Positions 8,818 through 18,127 of a DNA stretch of 64,000 nucleotides are shown here, one piece after another. This DNA comes from Beijerinckiaceae bacterium. GTDB taxonomy: Bacteria; Pseudomonadota; Alphaproteobacteria; Rhizobiales; Beijerinckiaceae. The notes beneath the pieces are model-generated. The model did no database searches. It worked only from the letters and a program-made list of their open reading frames with translations, and was not told the origin of the DNA. The stretch lies in the NCBI GenBank assembly GCA_947452005.1, contig CANGBC010000005.1:1-64000 (forward strand), in the 5' to 3' direction. The position numbers and the translations under genes are program-made. Within the stretch, counting starts at the first letter, position 1, and the number at the start of each line of letters is the position of its first letter.

Positions 8818-9480
8818 ATGATCGAGAGCGATCCCGAATTGTTTGAGCGTGGCCGCAAGCTGTTTGCGGGCAATTGCGAATTCATCTGGGCGGCAGCCAA
8901 AATTGATGGCCTGCCCCCAATGGGTCCGGTTGAAGTCGCCTTTGCAGGCCGCTCCAATGTCGGCAAGTCGTCACTGCTCAACGCCCTGACGGGCCGCAAG
9001 GCGCTGGCGCGCACATCCAACACACCTGGCCGCACCCAGCAGCTGAATTTCTTCGCCATGGGCACGCCCGGGGAAGAGCCGATGCGCCTGGTGGATATGC
9101 CGGGCTATGGCTATGCCGCCGTGTCGAAAGAAAAAATCTCGACCTGGACGCAATTGATGCACGCCTATTTGCGTGGCCGCGCCTCTCTGGCGCGCGTTTT
9201 CGTGCTGGTCGATGGACGCCACGGGCTGAAGCCGCCCGATCTTGAAATGTTCGAGCTGCTCGACAAATCCGCCATGTCCTATCAGGTCGTGCTGACCAAA
9301 AAGGACGAGTGCAAGAAGTCCGAAGTCGACGCCCGGATTGAAGGCGTGCGCGCAGCTTTGCTCAAGCATCCGGCGGCCCATCCCGAGATCATCTTCACCT
9401 CATCCGAAACTGGCGAGGGAATCGGCGAATTGCGCGAAGGCATTGCCCGCATTCTGAAAGAACGCGGCACGGTGTTTTGA
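8818..9480 (+). CDS. engB: Ribosome biogenesis GTPase EngB (YihA/YsxC)
   Basis: A 220-residue TrmE-Era-EngA-like GTPase needed for large-subunit assembly. The G motifs are intact: P-loop GRSNVGKSS (44-52), the G2 threonine region with TSNTPGRTQ, G3 DMPGYG (93-98) and G4 TKKD (159-162). The N-terminal FAGNCEFIWAAAKIDGLPP is usual for alphaproteobacterial members. It follows yidC by 51 bases and probably shares its transcript. Confidence 0.95.
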   Translation: MIESDPELFERGRKLFAGNCEFIWAAAKIDGLPPMGPVEVAFAGRSNVGKSSLLNALTGRKALARTSNTPGRTQQLNFFAMGTPGEEPMRLVDMPGYGYAAVSKEKISTWTQLMHAYLRGRASLARVFVLVDGRHGLKPPDLEMFELLDKSAMSYQVVLTKKDECKKSEVDARIEGVRAALLKHPAAHPEIIFTSSETGEGIGELREGIARILKERGTVF

Positions 9481-9499
9481 GGGCCTCCCACGTGGACCC

Positions 9500-9540
9500 C
9501 TGGATTGCCGCGTCGGCCTTCGGCCGCCTCGCAATGACGG
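9500..9540. repeat. Dispersed palindromic repeat, family 1, half unit
   Basis: CTGGATTGCCGCGTCGGCC... through CGCCTCGCAATGACGG is the reverse complement of the sequence found at 18541-18580 and 25442-25482. Only one arm is present here, in the spacer between engB and argB. It matches the kind of short intergenic palindromic repeat common in this bacterial order. Confidence 0.7.
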
Positions 9541-9631
9541 CTTTGGACCGTTTCGCCCGCAGCCGTCTTGAGGCTGCAATGGGGACGGGCTAAACAGGGG
9601 CGCGCCAAGAGAGATCATATAAGGATCACAC

Positions 9632-10498
9632 ATGACCAACATGCTGAAAGGCAGCCCGCAGGAGCAGGCCGAAATCCTCATGCAGGCTCTGCCGCACATG
9701 CTGCGCTATGATGAATCCATCATTGTCGTGAAATATGGCGGCCACGCCATGGGCGACGAGGAAGTCGCCCGCCGTTTTGCCAAAGATATGGTTCTGCTTG
9801 AGCAGTCGGGTGTGAACCCGGTTGTGGTTCATGGTGGTGGCCCGCAGATCGGCGCCATGCTGAAAAAACTCGGCATCAAATCCGAATTCGCCTCAGGCCT
9901 GCGCATCACTGATCGCGCCACGGTTGAGATTGTTGAAATGGTGCTGGCTGGCTCCATCAACAAAAATCTCGTCGGCTATATCAATGCGGAAGGTGGACGC
10001 GCGATTGGTCTGTGCGGCAAGGACGGCAATATGGTCACCGCGCGCAAAGTGACCGACAGCGATGTCGATCTGGGTTTCGTCGGCGAGCCCGACAAAGTCG
10101 ACACCACTGTGCTCGACCAGGTTCTCGGCCGTGAACTCATTCCAGTGCTCGCACCTGTTGCTATGGGCGCCGATGGCGAGACTTATAATGTTAATGCCGA
10201 CACATTTGCTGGGGCCATTGCTGGCGCATTGGGCGCCAAGCGCCTGCTGTTCTTGACGGACGTGCCGGGCGTGCTCGACAAGGACAAGCAACTTATCAAA
10301 GAATTGAAAGTTGATGATATCCGTCGGCTGATTGCCGATGGCACCATTACTGGCGGCATGATCCCCAAGGTTGAAACCTGCATTTACGCGCTCGAACAGG
10401 GCGTCGAAGGCGTTGTCATCCTTGATGGTCAGACGCCCCATGCGGTGCTTGTGGAACTGCTCACCGATGGTGGCGCAGGCACGCTGATCACGAGGTAA
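9632..10498 (+). CDS. argB: Acetylglutamate kinase
   Basis: ArgB phosphorylates N-acetylglutamate in the second step of arginine synthesis. The 288-residue protein has the amino-acid kinase fold signatures: KYGGHAMGD near residue 34, [10 protein letters not shown] near 67, and the C-terminal [10 protein letters not shown] and [10 protein letters not shown] segments. Length is standard. The start at 9632 lies after a spacer with AAGGATC. The HAD gene follows directly. Confidence 0.96.
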   Translation: MTNMLKGSPQEQAEILMQALPHMLRYDESIIVVKYGGHAMGDEEVARRFAKDMVLLEQSGVNPVVVHGGGPQIGAMLKKLGIKSEFASGLRITDRATVEIVEMVLAGSINKNLVGYINAEGGRAIGLCGKDGNMVTARKVTDSDVDLGFVGEPDKVDTTVLDQVLGRELIPVLAPVAMGADGETYNVNADTFAGAIAGALGAKRLLFLTDVPGVLDKDKQLIKELKVDDIRRLIADGTITGGMIPKVETCIYALEQGVEGVVILDGQTPHAVLVELLTDGGAGTLITR

Positions 10499-10503
10499 GA
10501 GCC

Positions 10504-11271
10504 ATTACAGGAAAAGCCGCAGATTATATTTCCGATAAGGATGATGCGGCTTTTCAGCTGCTGCCCGAAGAAACACGGGCGGCATTTGCGCATGTTGAGA
10601 CGTGGGTCTTTGATCTCGACAACACGCTCTATCCCCCCTCCAGCGATCTGTGGCCAAAGATCGATCACCGCATCACGGTGTTTATGGCCCATATGTTCGG
10701 GCTCGATGGTCTGTCGTCACGCGCGCTTCAAAAATATTATTATCAGAGATACGGCACAACGCTGCGCGGGCTGATGGAAGAGCACGCCATTTCATCGGCT
10801 GAATTTCTCGACTTTGTGCATGACATTGATCGCTCGTCTCTGGTACCCGACCACACTCTGGCTGAAGCCATCACGCGACTGCCAGGGCGCAAACTCATTC
10901 TGACCAACGGCTCGCACAAACATGCGCTGCACACGGCCCGACAATTGGGCATCGATCATATGTTTGAAGATATTTTCGATATTGTTGCCGCCAACCTCAC
11001 TCCCAAACCGGCCGCTGAAACCTATCAGCGCTTTTTTGATCGCCATGCGGTTGATCCCCAAACCGCGGCCATGTTTGAAGACATTGCGCATAATCTGGCC
11101 GTGCCCCATGCGCGCGGCATGAAGACCGTGCTGGTGACGCCCAAGGCTGGCGCCCATGACCACCGCGAAGAGTGGGAAATCGCGGGAGGCGCCAAAGCCG
11201 CCCACGTCGATTACCTGACAGAGGACCTCGCAGGCTTCCTCTTTGGGCTGGGGCTCCCCCGCTTGACCTGA
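10504..11271 (+). CDS. HAD-family pyrimidine 5'-nucleotidase, non-standard start
   Basis: A HAD-superfamily phosphatase of the pyrimidine 5'-nucleotidase type. Motif I is FDLDNTLY with catalytic Asp37 and Asp39 (counted from 10504); later pieces include LILTNGSHKHA (motif II) and MFEDIAHNL (motif IV). The frame is open back into argB but has no ATG, GTG or TTG between the argB stop and motif I; the first downstream ATG (10681) would remove the catalytic aspartates. An ATT at 10504 with GAGG eight bases upstream gives a natural N-terminus (about 255 residues) and is my best guess. A 10-bp inverted repeat lies in the first codons. Function confident, start uncertain. Confidence 0.8.
   Translation: MTGKAADYISDKDDAAFQLLPEETRAAFAHVETWVFDLDNTLYPPSSDLWPKIDHRITVFMAHMFGLDGLSSRALQKYYYQRYGTTLRGLMEEHAISSAEFLDFVHDIDRSSLVPDHTLAEAITRLPGRKLILTNGSHKHALHTARQLGIDHMFEDIFDIVAANLTPKPAAETYQRFFDRHAVDPQTAAMFEDIAHNLAVPHARGMKTVLVTPKAGAHDHREEWEIAGGAKAAHVDYLTEDLAGFLFGLGLPRLT
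10512..10554 (+). other. Inverted repeat just after argB
   Basis: AAAAGCCGCA (10512-10521) and TGCGGCTTTT (10545-10554) are perfect 10-base complements around a 23-base loop, 13 bases after the argB stop. It looks like a weak terminator ending in four Ts, but it also falls within the only available N-terminus of the HAD phosphatase. Confidence 0.45.
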
Positions 11272-11279
11272 CCTTAGGT
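11271..11279. promoter_or_regulatory. Candidate antitoxin operator 1
   Basis: ACCT-T-AGGT is an inverted repeat resembling the AACCT-N-AGGTT palindrome bound by E. coli MqsA (recalled, not searched). It overlaps the stop codon of the HAD gene and lies 52 bases before the toxin frame. Confidence 0.35.
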
Positions 11280-11330
11280 TCGCTAGTCGAATAGACGCGC
11301 GGCTGCGTTTGGCAGCAAAGACCCGTTTAT

Positions 11331-11657
11331 TTGACAAAACCACCTTTAAGGTTTATTTATTTTGGACAAGCGCAAACCGTCTCACTTGAGGCCTTTCAGG
11401 CGGCCTTTGCCCGTCATAAATCGCTGACAGAAACGGCGCGCAAAAGTTCGCAGCATCTCGGTTACGCGCGATTTGAAGTGATCGAACTCGTGCAGCGAAT
11501 ACATCGCTCACACTTCGTCAAGTCGATGACGAGTTATGACAATCACCGACAATGGCAGGATGTCTATATCATCGAGGATCGAGGCCAGCAGATCTACCTC
11601 AAATTTACAGACAATGTTTTGACCGAATTCATTTTGCTGTCTTTCAAAAGGAAATAA
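11331..11657 (+). CDS. MqsR-like toxin (RNA interferase family)
   Basis: A 108-residue protein whose second half closely matches E. coli MqsR, a GCU-cleaving mRNA endonuclease. From memory of that sequence, the active-site residues Lys56, Gln68, Tyr81 and Lys96 correspond here to Lys64 (FVKSMTSYDNH), Gln76 (WQDVY), Tyr89 (IYLK) and Lys106 (LLSFKRK), so the toxin looks active. The only standard in-frame start is the TTG at 11331, which coincides with a TTGACA box; translation may begin elsewhere. The antitoxin gene follows after three bases. The start region is more AT-rich than its neighbours, consistent with acquisition. Confidence 0.8.
   Translation: MTKPPLRFIYFGQAQTVSLEAFQAAFARHKSLTETARKSSQHLGYARFEVIELVQRIHRSHFVKSMTSYDNHRQWQDVYIIEDRGQQIYLKFTDNVLTEFILLSFKRK
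11342..11352. promoter_or_regulatory. Candidate antitoxin operator 2
   Basis: ACCTT-T-AAGGT is a perfect 11-base palindrome (or ACCT-N3-AGGT), matching the MqsA-type operator better than site 1. A TTGACA (11331-11336) lies just before it and TATTTA (11354-11359) 17 bases after that box, so the palindrome would lie between -35 and -10 of a promoter, ideal for autorepression. This conflicts with a TTG start at 11331. Confidence 0.45.
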
Positions 11658-11660
11658 TCC

Positions 11661-12086
11661 ATGCGTGACGATGTGAAATTTCCCTTTGGCCAAACAATGA
11701 TTCACCCTGAAACGGGGGCTCTTCTGTCACGTCGTCGGCGCATGGAAACCGTTCAGTACATGGGTCTTTCCCGCACAGTCGAAGTAGAAGCCTATTGGCC
11801 TGAAGACGATGGTGATGGCGTCCTAGTTGGTAGCGATTCTGATACGCTCGAAGAAGCTTTCCTCGCACTCAGGGCAGAATATGCCGCCAACATGCGCGCG
11901 CTCGCTAAAGACCTGCGCCGCAAGACCCGGCTCACTCAGAAAGAAGCGAGCCAGCTGCTCACCGGCTCGCCCAATTCCTTCTCCAAATATGAGCGGGGCG
12001 AGGCTCTGCCGAGCTGGCCCACCGCCCTGTTGATGAAATTGATCGCTGACGACCCTGCCCTGATGGAAAAAATCCGCCACGGGTGA
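11661..12086 (+). CDS. MqsA-like antitoxin without zinc-finger cysteines
   Basis: A 141-residue partner of the MqsR-like toxin. The C-terminal part (about 92-139) is a helix-turn-helix of the MqsA type: LTQKEASQLL then NSFSKYERGEALPS, where the Asn of the DNA-reading helix is kept and the Arg is replaced by Lys. E. coli MqsA binds its toxin with an N-terminal domain holding a Cys4 zinc site; here the N-terminal part (PETGALLSRRR, VEVEAYWPEDDGDG) contains no cysteine at all, so any such fold must be metal-free. The gene starts three bases after the toxin stop with AAAGGAAA as ribosome binding site. Toxin-first order is as in mqsRA. Confidence 0.78.
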   Translation: MRDDVKFPFGQTMIHPETGALLSRRRRMETVQYMGLSRTVEVEAYWPEDDGDGVLVGSDSDTLEEAFLALRAEYAANMRALAKDLRRKTRLTQKEASQLLTGSPNSFSKYERGEALPSWPTALLMKLIADDPALMEKIRHG

Positions 12087-12164
12087 CAGGCCGCCCCCCG
12101 CTTGCTAGACAGCGGCACGAGAAAAACCGCTATTTTCAGCGCCATCGCCGTGAGGGGAGTTTTC

Positions 12165-13022
12165 ATGTCCATCGCCGATCTTGCCCAGACCATTGAAGCC
12201 GCTTTTGAGGACCGCAATAACATCAACGCCCAGACGCAGGGCCGCGTCCGCGAGGCGGTCAATGAAGCCCTCAACCTTCTCGACGCCGGCAAAGTGCGCG
12301 TTGCTGAAAAGATCGCGGGCAAGTCGGGCGTGGAAAGCTGGGCCGTGCACCAGTGGCTGAAGAAGGCCGTGCTGCTCTCCTTCCGCCTGAATGACATGGC
12401 CCCGATCTCGGGTGGCCCCGGCGGCTCCTCTTGGTGGGACAAGGTGCCGTCCAAATTTGAAGGCTGGGGCGCTGCCGAACATGGCGCAGCGGGCTTTCGC
12501 TCTGTCCCCAATTGCATCGTGCGCCGCTCGGCCTATATCGCGCCCGGCGTCGTGCTGATGCCCTCCTTCGTGAACCTCGGCGCTTATGTGGGCGAAGGCA
12601 CGATGGTCGACACATGGGCGACCGTGGGCTCTTGCGCACAGATCGGCAAGAATGTGCATCTGTCAGGCGGCGTGGGCATTGGTGGCGTTCTGGAGCCGCT
12701 GCAGGCCAACCCAACCATCATCGAAGACAATTGTTTCATCGGCGCGCGCTCTGAAGTCGTTGAAGGTGTCGTTGTGGGCGAAGGCTCGGTGCTCGCCATG
12801 GGCGTGTTCATCAGCTCGTCCACCAAGATCATCGACCGTGCCACCGGCCAGGTGCATGTCGGCTATGTGCCGCCCTATTCCGTGGTGGTCTCGGGCAATC
12901 TGCCCGGCAAGCCATTGCCGGATGGCACACCCGGCCCCTCGCTCTATTGCGCGGTGATTGTGAAGACGGTCGATGCGCAGACGCGCTCCAAGACCGGCAT
13001 CAATGAATTGCTGAGGGATTGA
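12165..13022 (+). CDS. dapD: Tetrahydrodipicolinate N-succinyltransferase
   Basis: DapD succinylates tetrahydrodipicolinate in the succinylase branch of diaminopimelate/lysine synthesis, feeding peptidoglycan. The 285-residue protein has a helical N-terminal domain then a left-handed beta-helix of hexapeptide repeats ([55 protein letters not shown], about 120-230). ATG 12165 is taken because GGGGAG lies six bases upstream. Its stop overlaps the next gene as TGATG, and dapE follows. Confidence 0.96.
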   Translation: MSIADLAQTIEAAFEDRNNINAQTQGRVREAVNEALNLLDAGKVRVAEKIAGKSGVESWAVHQWLKKAVLLSFRLNDMAPISGGPGGSSWWDKVPSKFEGWGAAEHGAAGFRSVPNCIVRRSAYIAPGVVLMPSFVNLGAYVGEGTMVDTWATVGSCAQIGKNVHLSGGVGIGGVLEPLQANPTIIEDNCFIGARSEVVEGVVVGEGSVLAMGVFISSSTKIIDRATGQVHVGYVPPYSVVVSGNLPGKPLPDGTPGPSLYCAVIVKTVDAQTRSKTGINELLRD

Positions 13023-13507
13023 TGAGCGCCATTCTGTCGGCAGACGGCTTCCGCTTCCTGTTCCGTACGGACAAGGGTGTCATCACGCGTGACGTCTGGT
13101 GGCTTGGCACAGCACTCACTGGGGCCGTCGCATCTGTTGCGACGGTCATCTGGCTTGTTGTCTCACCGCTGGCCAAACATGATTTGGCTGAGCGTGGGCT
13201 GATTGATCCCGCCACGCTCGGCGTGCATCTCTATCTTGCGGTCTATGCCTTCCTCATCCTGCTGACAGGTGTGTGCTGGTATAATCTGACCGCCAAGCGC
13301 TTGCGGGCGCGCGGCCATGCGCCCGCACTGGCAGGCCTGCCACTTGCTTTGGCGCTTCTGGCGGGCGCTGCCCATTGGACGTCACCGCGTCTGGTGGAAA
13401 TGGTGCCGCTCTGGTCCGCATGGCTCATCGACACAGGCCTTGTGCTTGTGCTTGTCTGGATGGCGTTTGAATGCGGCCTGCGCGCCACAACACACGAGAC
13501 GGAATGA
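13022..13507 (+). CDS. Small membrane protein between dapD and dapE (DUF805-like)
   Basis: A 161-residue protein with four predicted membrane helices (about 30-50, 70-90, 105-122, 130-148). The order WWLGTAL, then YNLTAKRLRARG after the second helix resembles DUF805 (YhaH-like) proteins, though I would not insist on the family. Overlaps dapD by TGATG and dapE by ATGA, so it is translationally coupled to both and expressed in step with lysine synthesis, but no enzymatic role is evident. Confidence 0.72.
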   Translation: MSAILSADGFRFLFRTDKGVITRDVWWLGTALTGAVASVATVIWLVVSPLAKHDLAERGLIDPATLGVHLYLAVYAFLILLTGVCWYNLTAKRLRARGHAPALAGLPLALALLAGAAHWTSPRLVEMVPLWSAWLIDTGLVLVLVWMAFECGLRATTHETE

Positions 13508-14652
13508 CCAACGCCCTCGACATTGCCCGCGATCTGGTCCGCTGCGCCTCTGTGACGCCGCGTGATGAAGGCGCGCTTGATGTCGTGGCGCGTTATCTCA
13601 AGGAGGTCGGCTTCAGCATCGAGCGCGTGCGCTTTTCGGATGCGAACACGCCAGACATCGACAATCTCTATGCGAAGATCGGCACGGGTGCGCCTTGCCT
13701 GATGTTTGCTGGCCATACCGATGTCGTCCCGCCCGGTGATGCTGCGCAATGGCGCTTTGATCCGTTCTCCGCTGAAGTGGCTGATGGCCAACTCTGGGGA
13801 CGTGGCGCGGTTGACATGAAGGGCGGCTTGGCTGCAGCCATTGCAGCGGCCATTGCGCATGTGCGCGAATTTGGCGCATCCAAGGGCGCGATTGCTTTTC
13901 TCATCACGGGTGATGAAGAAGGCCCCGCCGTCAACGGCACAGTGAAATTGCTGGAATGGGCCAAGGCGCGCGGCGAGCACTTCGATCATTGCATTCTGGG
14001 TGAACCGACGAACCCCGACAAACTCGGCGACATGATCAAGATTGGCCGGCGCGGCTCATTGACTGGTCGCCTTGTCGTGCATGGCAAACAGGGGCATGTC
14101 GGCTATCCGCATCTGGCGCATAATCCTGTGCCGGATATGGTCGCCATTCTGGCTGGCCTCAAGGCCAGCACGCTCGATGCCGGCACAGAGCATTTTGATG
14201 CCAGCAATCTGGAAGTCACCACCGTCGACACCGGCAATGGCGCGACCAATGTCATTCCGGCGGCCGTGCGCGCGACCTTCAACATTCGCTTCAATGATCT
14301 CTGGACGCCCGACTCGCTCGCACAGGAAATCACGCGCCGCATCCACGCGGCTGCACCCGATGCCAAGATTGATCTGGCGTTTGACCCAACCAATGCGGTC
14401 GCTTTTCTGACCTCGCCCGGGCCTTTCGTTGATCTCGTCGCGGATGCAATTGAAAAAGAAACAGGCCGTCGCCCCGCACTGTCCACGACAGGTGGTACAT
14501 CGGATGCGCGTTTCATTCAGGCCCATTGTCCGGTGGTCGAATTCGGCCTTGTCGGCCAGACCATGCATGCCATCGATGAACGCACGCCTGTGGCCGAACT
14601 TGAACAGCTTGCCGCCATTTATCGGCGCGTCTTGCAGGCCTATTTCGCCTAG
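13504..14652 (+). CDS. dapE: Succinyl-diaminopimelate desuccinylase
   Basis: DapE removes succinate from N-succinyl-LL-diaminopimelate, two steps after DapD. The 382-residue M20 metallohydrolase has its di-zinc ligands: His71 and Asp73 in HTDVVPPGD, Asp104 in [10 protein letters not shown], catalytic/ligand Glu138-Glu139 in TGDEEGP, and a C-terminal TSDARFI. ATG 13504 overlaps the previous stop as ATGA; the longer upstream frame is not needed. The stop codon shares a CTAG with the convergent truA stop. Confidence 0.95.
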   Translation: MTNALDIARDLVRCASVTPRDEGALDVVARYLKEVGFSIERVRFSDANTPDIDNLYAKIGTGAPCLMFAGHTDVVPPGDAAQWRFDPFSAEVADGQLWGRGAVDMKGGLAAAIAAAIAHVREFGASKGAIAFLITGDEEGPAVNGTVKLLEWAKARGEHFDHCILGEPTNPDKLGDMIKIGRRGSLTGRLVVHGKQGHVGYPHLAHNPVPDMVAILAGLKASTLDAGTEHFDASNLEVTTVDTGNGATNVIPAAVRATFNIRFNDLWTPDSLAQEITRRIHAAAPDAKIDLAFDPTNAVAFLTSPGPFVDLVADAIEKETGRRPALSTTGGTSDARFIQAHCPVVEFGLVGQTMHAIDERTPVAELEQLAAIYRRVLQAYFA

Positions 14653-15395
14653 GGCTTATCGTAATCGACACCGATGAGATAAAGGCCTGCGGCAGGCGCC
14701 ACTGGCCCGCAGCGCATGCGATCCCTCGACTCGAGCGCGGCTTTCAAATCACGCGTCTGCCATTTGCCCGAGCCAATGTTCTCGATCGAGCCCACCATGG
14801 AGCGCACTTGGCGATGCAGGAACGAGCGCGCGGACGTGTAGATATGAATCTCATCACCCACGCGCGACACATCGAGCCGCTCCAACGTGCGCATCGGATT
14901 TTCGGCCTGACAATCGGCATCGCGGAAGGTGGTGAAATCATGATGGCCAACCAGTACCTGGGCAGCTTCATGCATCGCATCTGCATTCAAAGCCCGCTTG
15001 ATCAGCCATGCCTTGTTATAATCAAGAGTCAGCTGCGCACGACGGTTGATGATGCGGTAAAGATAGTGACGGCGGCAGGCTGAAAAGCGCGCATCAAAAT
15101 CATCCGCCACACGCTCGGCTGTGCGGATCGCCACCAGATGCGGGCGCATGTGGGCATTGACGGCCTCGCGCAATTTGTCGCCGCGCCAGTCTTTGCGCAA
15201 ATCGCAGCTCGCCACCTGCCCTGTGGCATGCACGCCCGTATCTGTGCGCCCAGCCCCTGTGATCTTGGCACGCTGGCCATCGACAGCCTCAATGGCATCC
15301 TCGATCACCTGTTGCACGGTCAGTGCATTGGCTTGCCGCTGCCAGCCGCAAAAGGCTGTGCCGTCATATTCAATATCGAGACGATAACGCGCCAT
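14649..15395 (-). CDS. truA: tRNA pseudouridine(38-40) synthase
   Basis: TruA isomerises uridines 38-40 of the tRNA anticodon arm. The 248-residue protein carries the catalytic aspartate Asp52 in [14 protein letters not shown], the N-terminal [13 protein letters not shown], and the C-terminal [11 protein letters not shown]. Length is normal. It is last of the def-fmt-truA operon (five bases after fmt) and ends within the same CTAG as dapE. Confidence 0.95.
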   Translation of the reverse strand: MARYRLDIEYDGTAFCGWQRQANALTVQQVIEDAIEAVDGQRAKITGAGRTDTGVHATGQVASCDLRKDWRGDKLREAVNAHMRPHLVAIRTAERVADDFDARFSACRRHYLYRIINRRAQLTLDYNKAWLIKRALNADAMHEAAQVLVGHHDFTTFRDADCQAENPMRTLERLDVSRVGDEIHIYTSARSFLHRQVRSMVGSIENIGSGKWQTRDLKAALESRDRMRCGPVAPAAGLYLIGVDYDKP

Positions 15396-15400
15396 TTGCG

Positions 15401-16336
15401 TCAGGCCAGCGGGGGAAGGACAAAGCCCTTCGACAGGCGCGCACCGCGCAAAAATTCATCTGCCTTCATCGGCGCTTTGCCAGCGCGCTGCACATCCATA
15501 ATCTGCAAAGCGCCCGCGCCACATGCAATGGTCAGAGCATCATCGAGAACTGTGCCGGGAAGCCCCTGCCCCGCAACCACTTTCGCGCGCAACACTTTGA
15601 TGCGCTCAGGCCCTTTGCCGAGATCCACTTCAAAGAAAGCACCCGGAAACGGCGACAGACCGCGCACATGATTGTGCAGATCATGTGCGCTGCGCGCCCA
15701 ATCGATGCGGGCTTCAGCCTTTTCAATCTTGTGGGCGTAAGTGACTCCCACATCTGATTGCGGCGTGAAATGCAGCGAGTCACGCGAGAGAGCGGCCAGC
15801 GCACGCACCATGAGATCTGCGCCAATCATCGACAGGCGATCATGCAGATCAGAGGCTGTCATGTCAGCTGTGATCGTCACACGCTCGACCATGCCCACGG
15901 GGCCAGTGTCGAGCCCCTCTTCCATCTTCATCACCATCACGCCGGTCTCGGCGTCACCCGCCATAATCGCGCGCTGAATGGGCGCGGCGCCACGCCAGCG
16001 TGGCAGCAGCGATGCATGCAGATTGAGACAGCCCAGACGCGGCGCATCCAGCACCGCCTTGGGCAGAATCAAGCCATAAGCAACTACAACTGCGGCATCG
16101 GCGTCTAGCGCTGCAAAGCGTGCGATCTCATCATCGTTGCGCAGCGTTTTGGGCGTGAAAACGGGAATACCGAATTTATCTGCCAGCGCATGCACGGGTG
16201 ACAGGCGCAAATCCATGCCACGGCCTGCGGGCTTGGGCGCGCGCGTATAGACGGCAACGATCTCGTGGCCTTGGCCCAAAATCTCCGTCATCACGGGGAC
16301 GGAGAAATCAGGTGTCCCCATGAAGACGACGCGCAT
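15401..16336 (-). CDS. fmt: Methionyl-tRNA formyltransferase
   Basis: Fmt formylates initiator Met-tRNA. The 311-residue protein begins [14 protein letters not shown] and holds the active-site loop [17 protein letters not shown] (about 107-123), with the catalytic Asn-His-Asp set expected of the family. The C-terminal domain that binds tRNA is complete. It starts six bases after def; deformylase and formyltransferase are a classic pair. Confidence 0.96.
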   Translation of the reverse strand: MRVVFMGTPDFSVPVMTEILGQGHEIVAVYTRAPKPAGRGMDLRLSPVHALADKFGIPVFTPKTLRNDDEIARFAALDADAAVVVAYGLILPKAVLDAPRLGCLNLHASLLPRWRGAAPIQRAIMAGDAETGVMVMKMEEGLDTGPVGMVERVTITADMTASDLHDRLSMIGADLMVRALAALSRDSLHFTPQSDVGVTYAHKIEKAEARIDWARSAHDLHNHVRGLSPFPGAFFEVDLGKGPERIKVLRAKVVAGQGLPGTVLDDALTIACGAGALQIMDVQRAGKAPMKADEFLRGARLSKGFVLPPLA

Positions 16337-16342
16337 CGGCGC

Positions 16343-16864
16343 TTACTCGTCGTCGCCGCGCAACCGCGCAGCCTTGGCGAATTTCTTCTGCACACGGTCG
16401 CGCTTCAGGCGCGACAAATGATCGATGAACAGCACGCCATTGAGATGATCGATCTCATGCTGGAAGCAGGTGGCGAGCAATCCGTCGGCGTCGATCTCCT
16501 GAAGCTGTCCATCGCGATTGAGAAAGCGCACGCGCACTTTTTCAGGGCGCTCGACATCCTCATAATATTCCGGGATCGACAGGCAGCCTTCCTGATAGAC
16601 GTTCTTTTCGTCCGACGCCCAGATGATCTCCGGGTTGGCCACGCACAGTGGCTCAGGTGGCGCATCCTCTTTGGCGACATCAATCACCAGCACGCGCTTG
16701 GGCACTGCCACCTGAATGGCGGCCAAGCCAATGCCGGGCGCGTCATACATTGTGTCCAGCATGTCATCCATGAGCTGGCGTACAGCCGCGTCAACTTCTG
16801 GCACGGGCTCGGAAACAAGCCGCAAACGCGGATCGGGCAATTCGATAATGGGCAGGATGGCCAT
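16343..16864 (-). CDS. def: Peptide deformylase
   Basis: Def removes the N-formyl group from new proteins. All three motifs are present in the 173-residue protein: GIGLAAIQ (44-51), EGCLS with metal ligand Cys94, and QHEIDH with ligands His136 and His140 and catalytic Glu137. First gene of def-fmt-truA; the promoter should lie in the 116-base divergent space before rmuC. Confidence 0.96.
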   Translation of the reverse strand: MAILPIIELPDPRLRLVSEPVPEVDAAVRQLMDDMLDTMYDAPGIGLAAIQVAVPKRVLVIDVAKEDAPPEPLCVANPEIIWASDEKNVYQEGCLSIPEYYEDVERPEKVRVRFLNRDGQLQEIDADGLLATCFQHEIDHLNGVLFIDHLSRLKRDRVQKKFAKAARLRGDDE

Positions 16865-16980
16865 GGCGTCGCGCGCTTTCCTCAGAAAAGATGAAAACCG
16901 ATGTAGTGAGGAAGCGTCAAAGGGTCAATGACGTTCATCTTCTGTTCGCGCGCGAAAGCGAATCGCGCTAGGCTTTCGCC

Positions 16981-18105
16981 ATGGATACGACCCTCATCAT
17001 TCTCGGTCTCGCCTTTGCAGGCGTCACCCTCGCCCTTGTTTTCGTCATCAGCCGCGCGCAAGGCCAAGCACAGCGCTCGCAGGAGATTGCCTCCGCGACC
17101 TCGGCCGAGCGCGAGCGCGAGCTGGACGACAAAGTCGGCGAGCTCAACCGCATCAATGCGCAGCTGGCGGGCCAAATGCTGCAAATGCAGCAGCAGCTCA
17201 ATGAGCGCCATTCGGAACTCACCCGCACTCTATCCGAGCGCCTCGACAATGTGACCAAGCGGGTCGGCGATTCCATGGAAGCCACGACCAACACGACCGC
17301 CGAGCGCCTGACCGCCCTGGCGGAGCGGCTCGCGGTGATTGATTCCGCGCAAGCCAAGATCACCGGCCTGACGCAGGAAGTCGTCTCGCTGAAAGATATT
17401 CTGGCCAACAAGCAAAGCCGTGGTGCTTTTGGCCAGACGCGGATGGAATCGATCATCCGTGATGGCATGCCGATCGGGGCCTATGAATTTCAGGCAACGC
17501 TCTCAAATGGCAAAAGGCCCGATTGCGTCTTGCACCTGCCCGGCGACAAGCGGCCGCTGGTGATCGACAGCAAATTCCCGCTGGAATCCTTCACTGCCTT
17601 TCGCGATGCCAAGGATGATGTCTCGCGCAAGCAGGCGGAAGCGCGCGTGCGCACAGATATTTCCAAGCATATTACAGATGTGCGCGAGAAATATTTCATT
17701 CCCGAAGAGACCCAGCCCATGGCGCTGATTTTCGTGCCCTCGGAATCCATCTATGCTGATCTGGTCGAGTTCTTCGATGATCTCATCCAGAAAGGCTATC
17801 GCGAGAATATCAGCATCATCTCGCCCTCACTTTTGATGATGGCTGTGCAAGTGACTCAGGCCTTGGTGCGCGATTCCAAAATGCGCGAGCAAGCGCATGT
17901 CATTCAGAAAGAAGTCGGCGTGTTGATGACCGATGTGCGCCGCCTGTCAGAGCGCGTCGCCAAGCTTGACCAGCATTTCCGCCTTGTCTCGAAAGATGTC
18001 GAAGACATCACCGTGTCGACGGGCAAAATCATCCGCCACGGTGACAGGATCGAAAAGGTTGATTTCAAAGGTGAGGCGGACGTGCCCCTGCTGACGGCGG
18101 ACTAG
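16981..18105 (+). CDS. rmuC: DNA recombination protein RmuC homologue
   Basis: A 374-residue member of the RmuC family, which limits inversion-type recombination and has a nuclease-like fold. An N-terminal membrane helix (about 4-22) is followed by a long coiled coil rich in Arg, Glu and Gln (to about 140) and the RmuC core with YEFQATLSNGKRPDCVLHLP, VIDSKFPLESF and FVPSESIYADLVEF. Residues DCVLHLP...VIDSKFP resemble the Asp...Asp-x-Lys pattern of restriction-type nucleases. The stop codon sits in the loop of a terminator-like hairpin. Confidence 0.9.
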   Translation: MDTTLIILGLAFAGVTLALVFVISRAQGQAQRSQEIASATSAERERELDDKVGELNRINAQLAGQMLQMQQQLNERHSELTRTLSERLDNVTKRVGDSMEATTNTTAERLTALAERLAVIDSAQAKITGLTQEVVSLKDILANKQSRGAFGQTRMESIIRDGMPIGAYEFQATLSNGKRPDCVLHLPGDKRPLVIDSKFPLESFTAFRDAKDDVSRKQAEARVRTDISKHITDVREKYFIPEETQPMALIFVPSESIYADLVEFFDDLIQKGYRENISIISPSLLMMAVQVTQALVRDSKMREQAHVIQKEVGVLMTDVRRLSERVAKLDQHFRLVSKDVEDITVSTGKIIRHGDRIEKVDFKGEADVPLLTAD

Positions 18106-18118
18106 GTCCGCCGTCATT
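18093..18118 (+). terminator. Terminator-like hairpin at the rmuC stop codon
   Basis: GACGGCGGA and TCCGCCGTC form a perfect 9-bp stem whose five-base loop contains the rmuC TAG; ATTT follows. The short T run makes it a modest intrinsic terminator. Confidence 0.45.
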
Positions 18119-18127
18119 TCAAACAGC

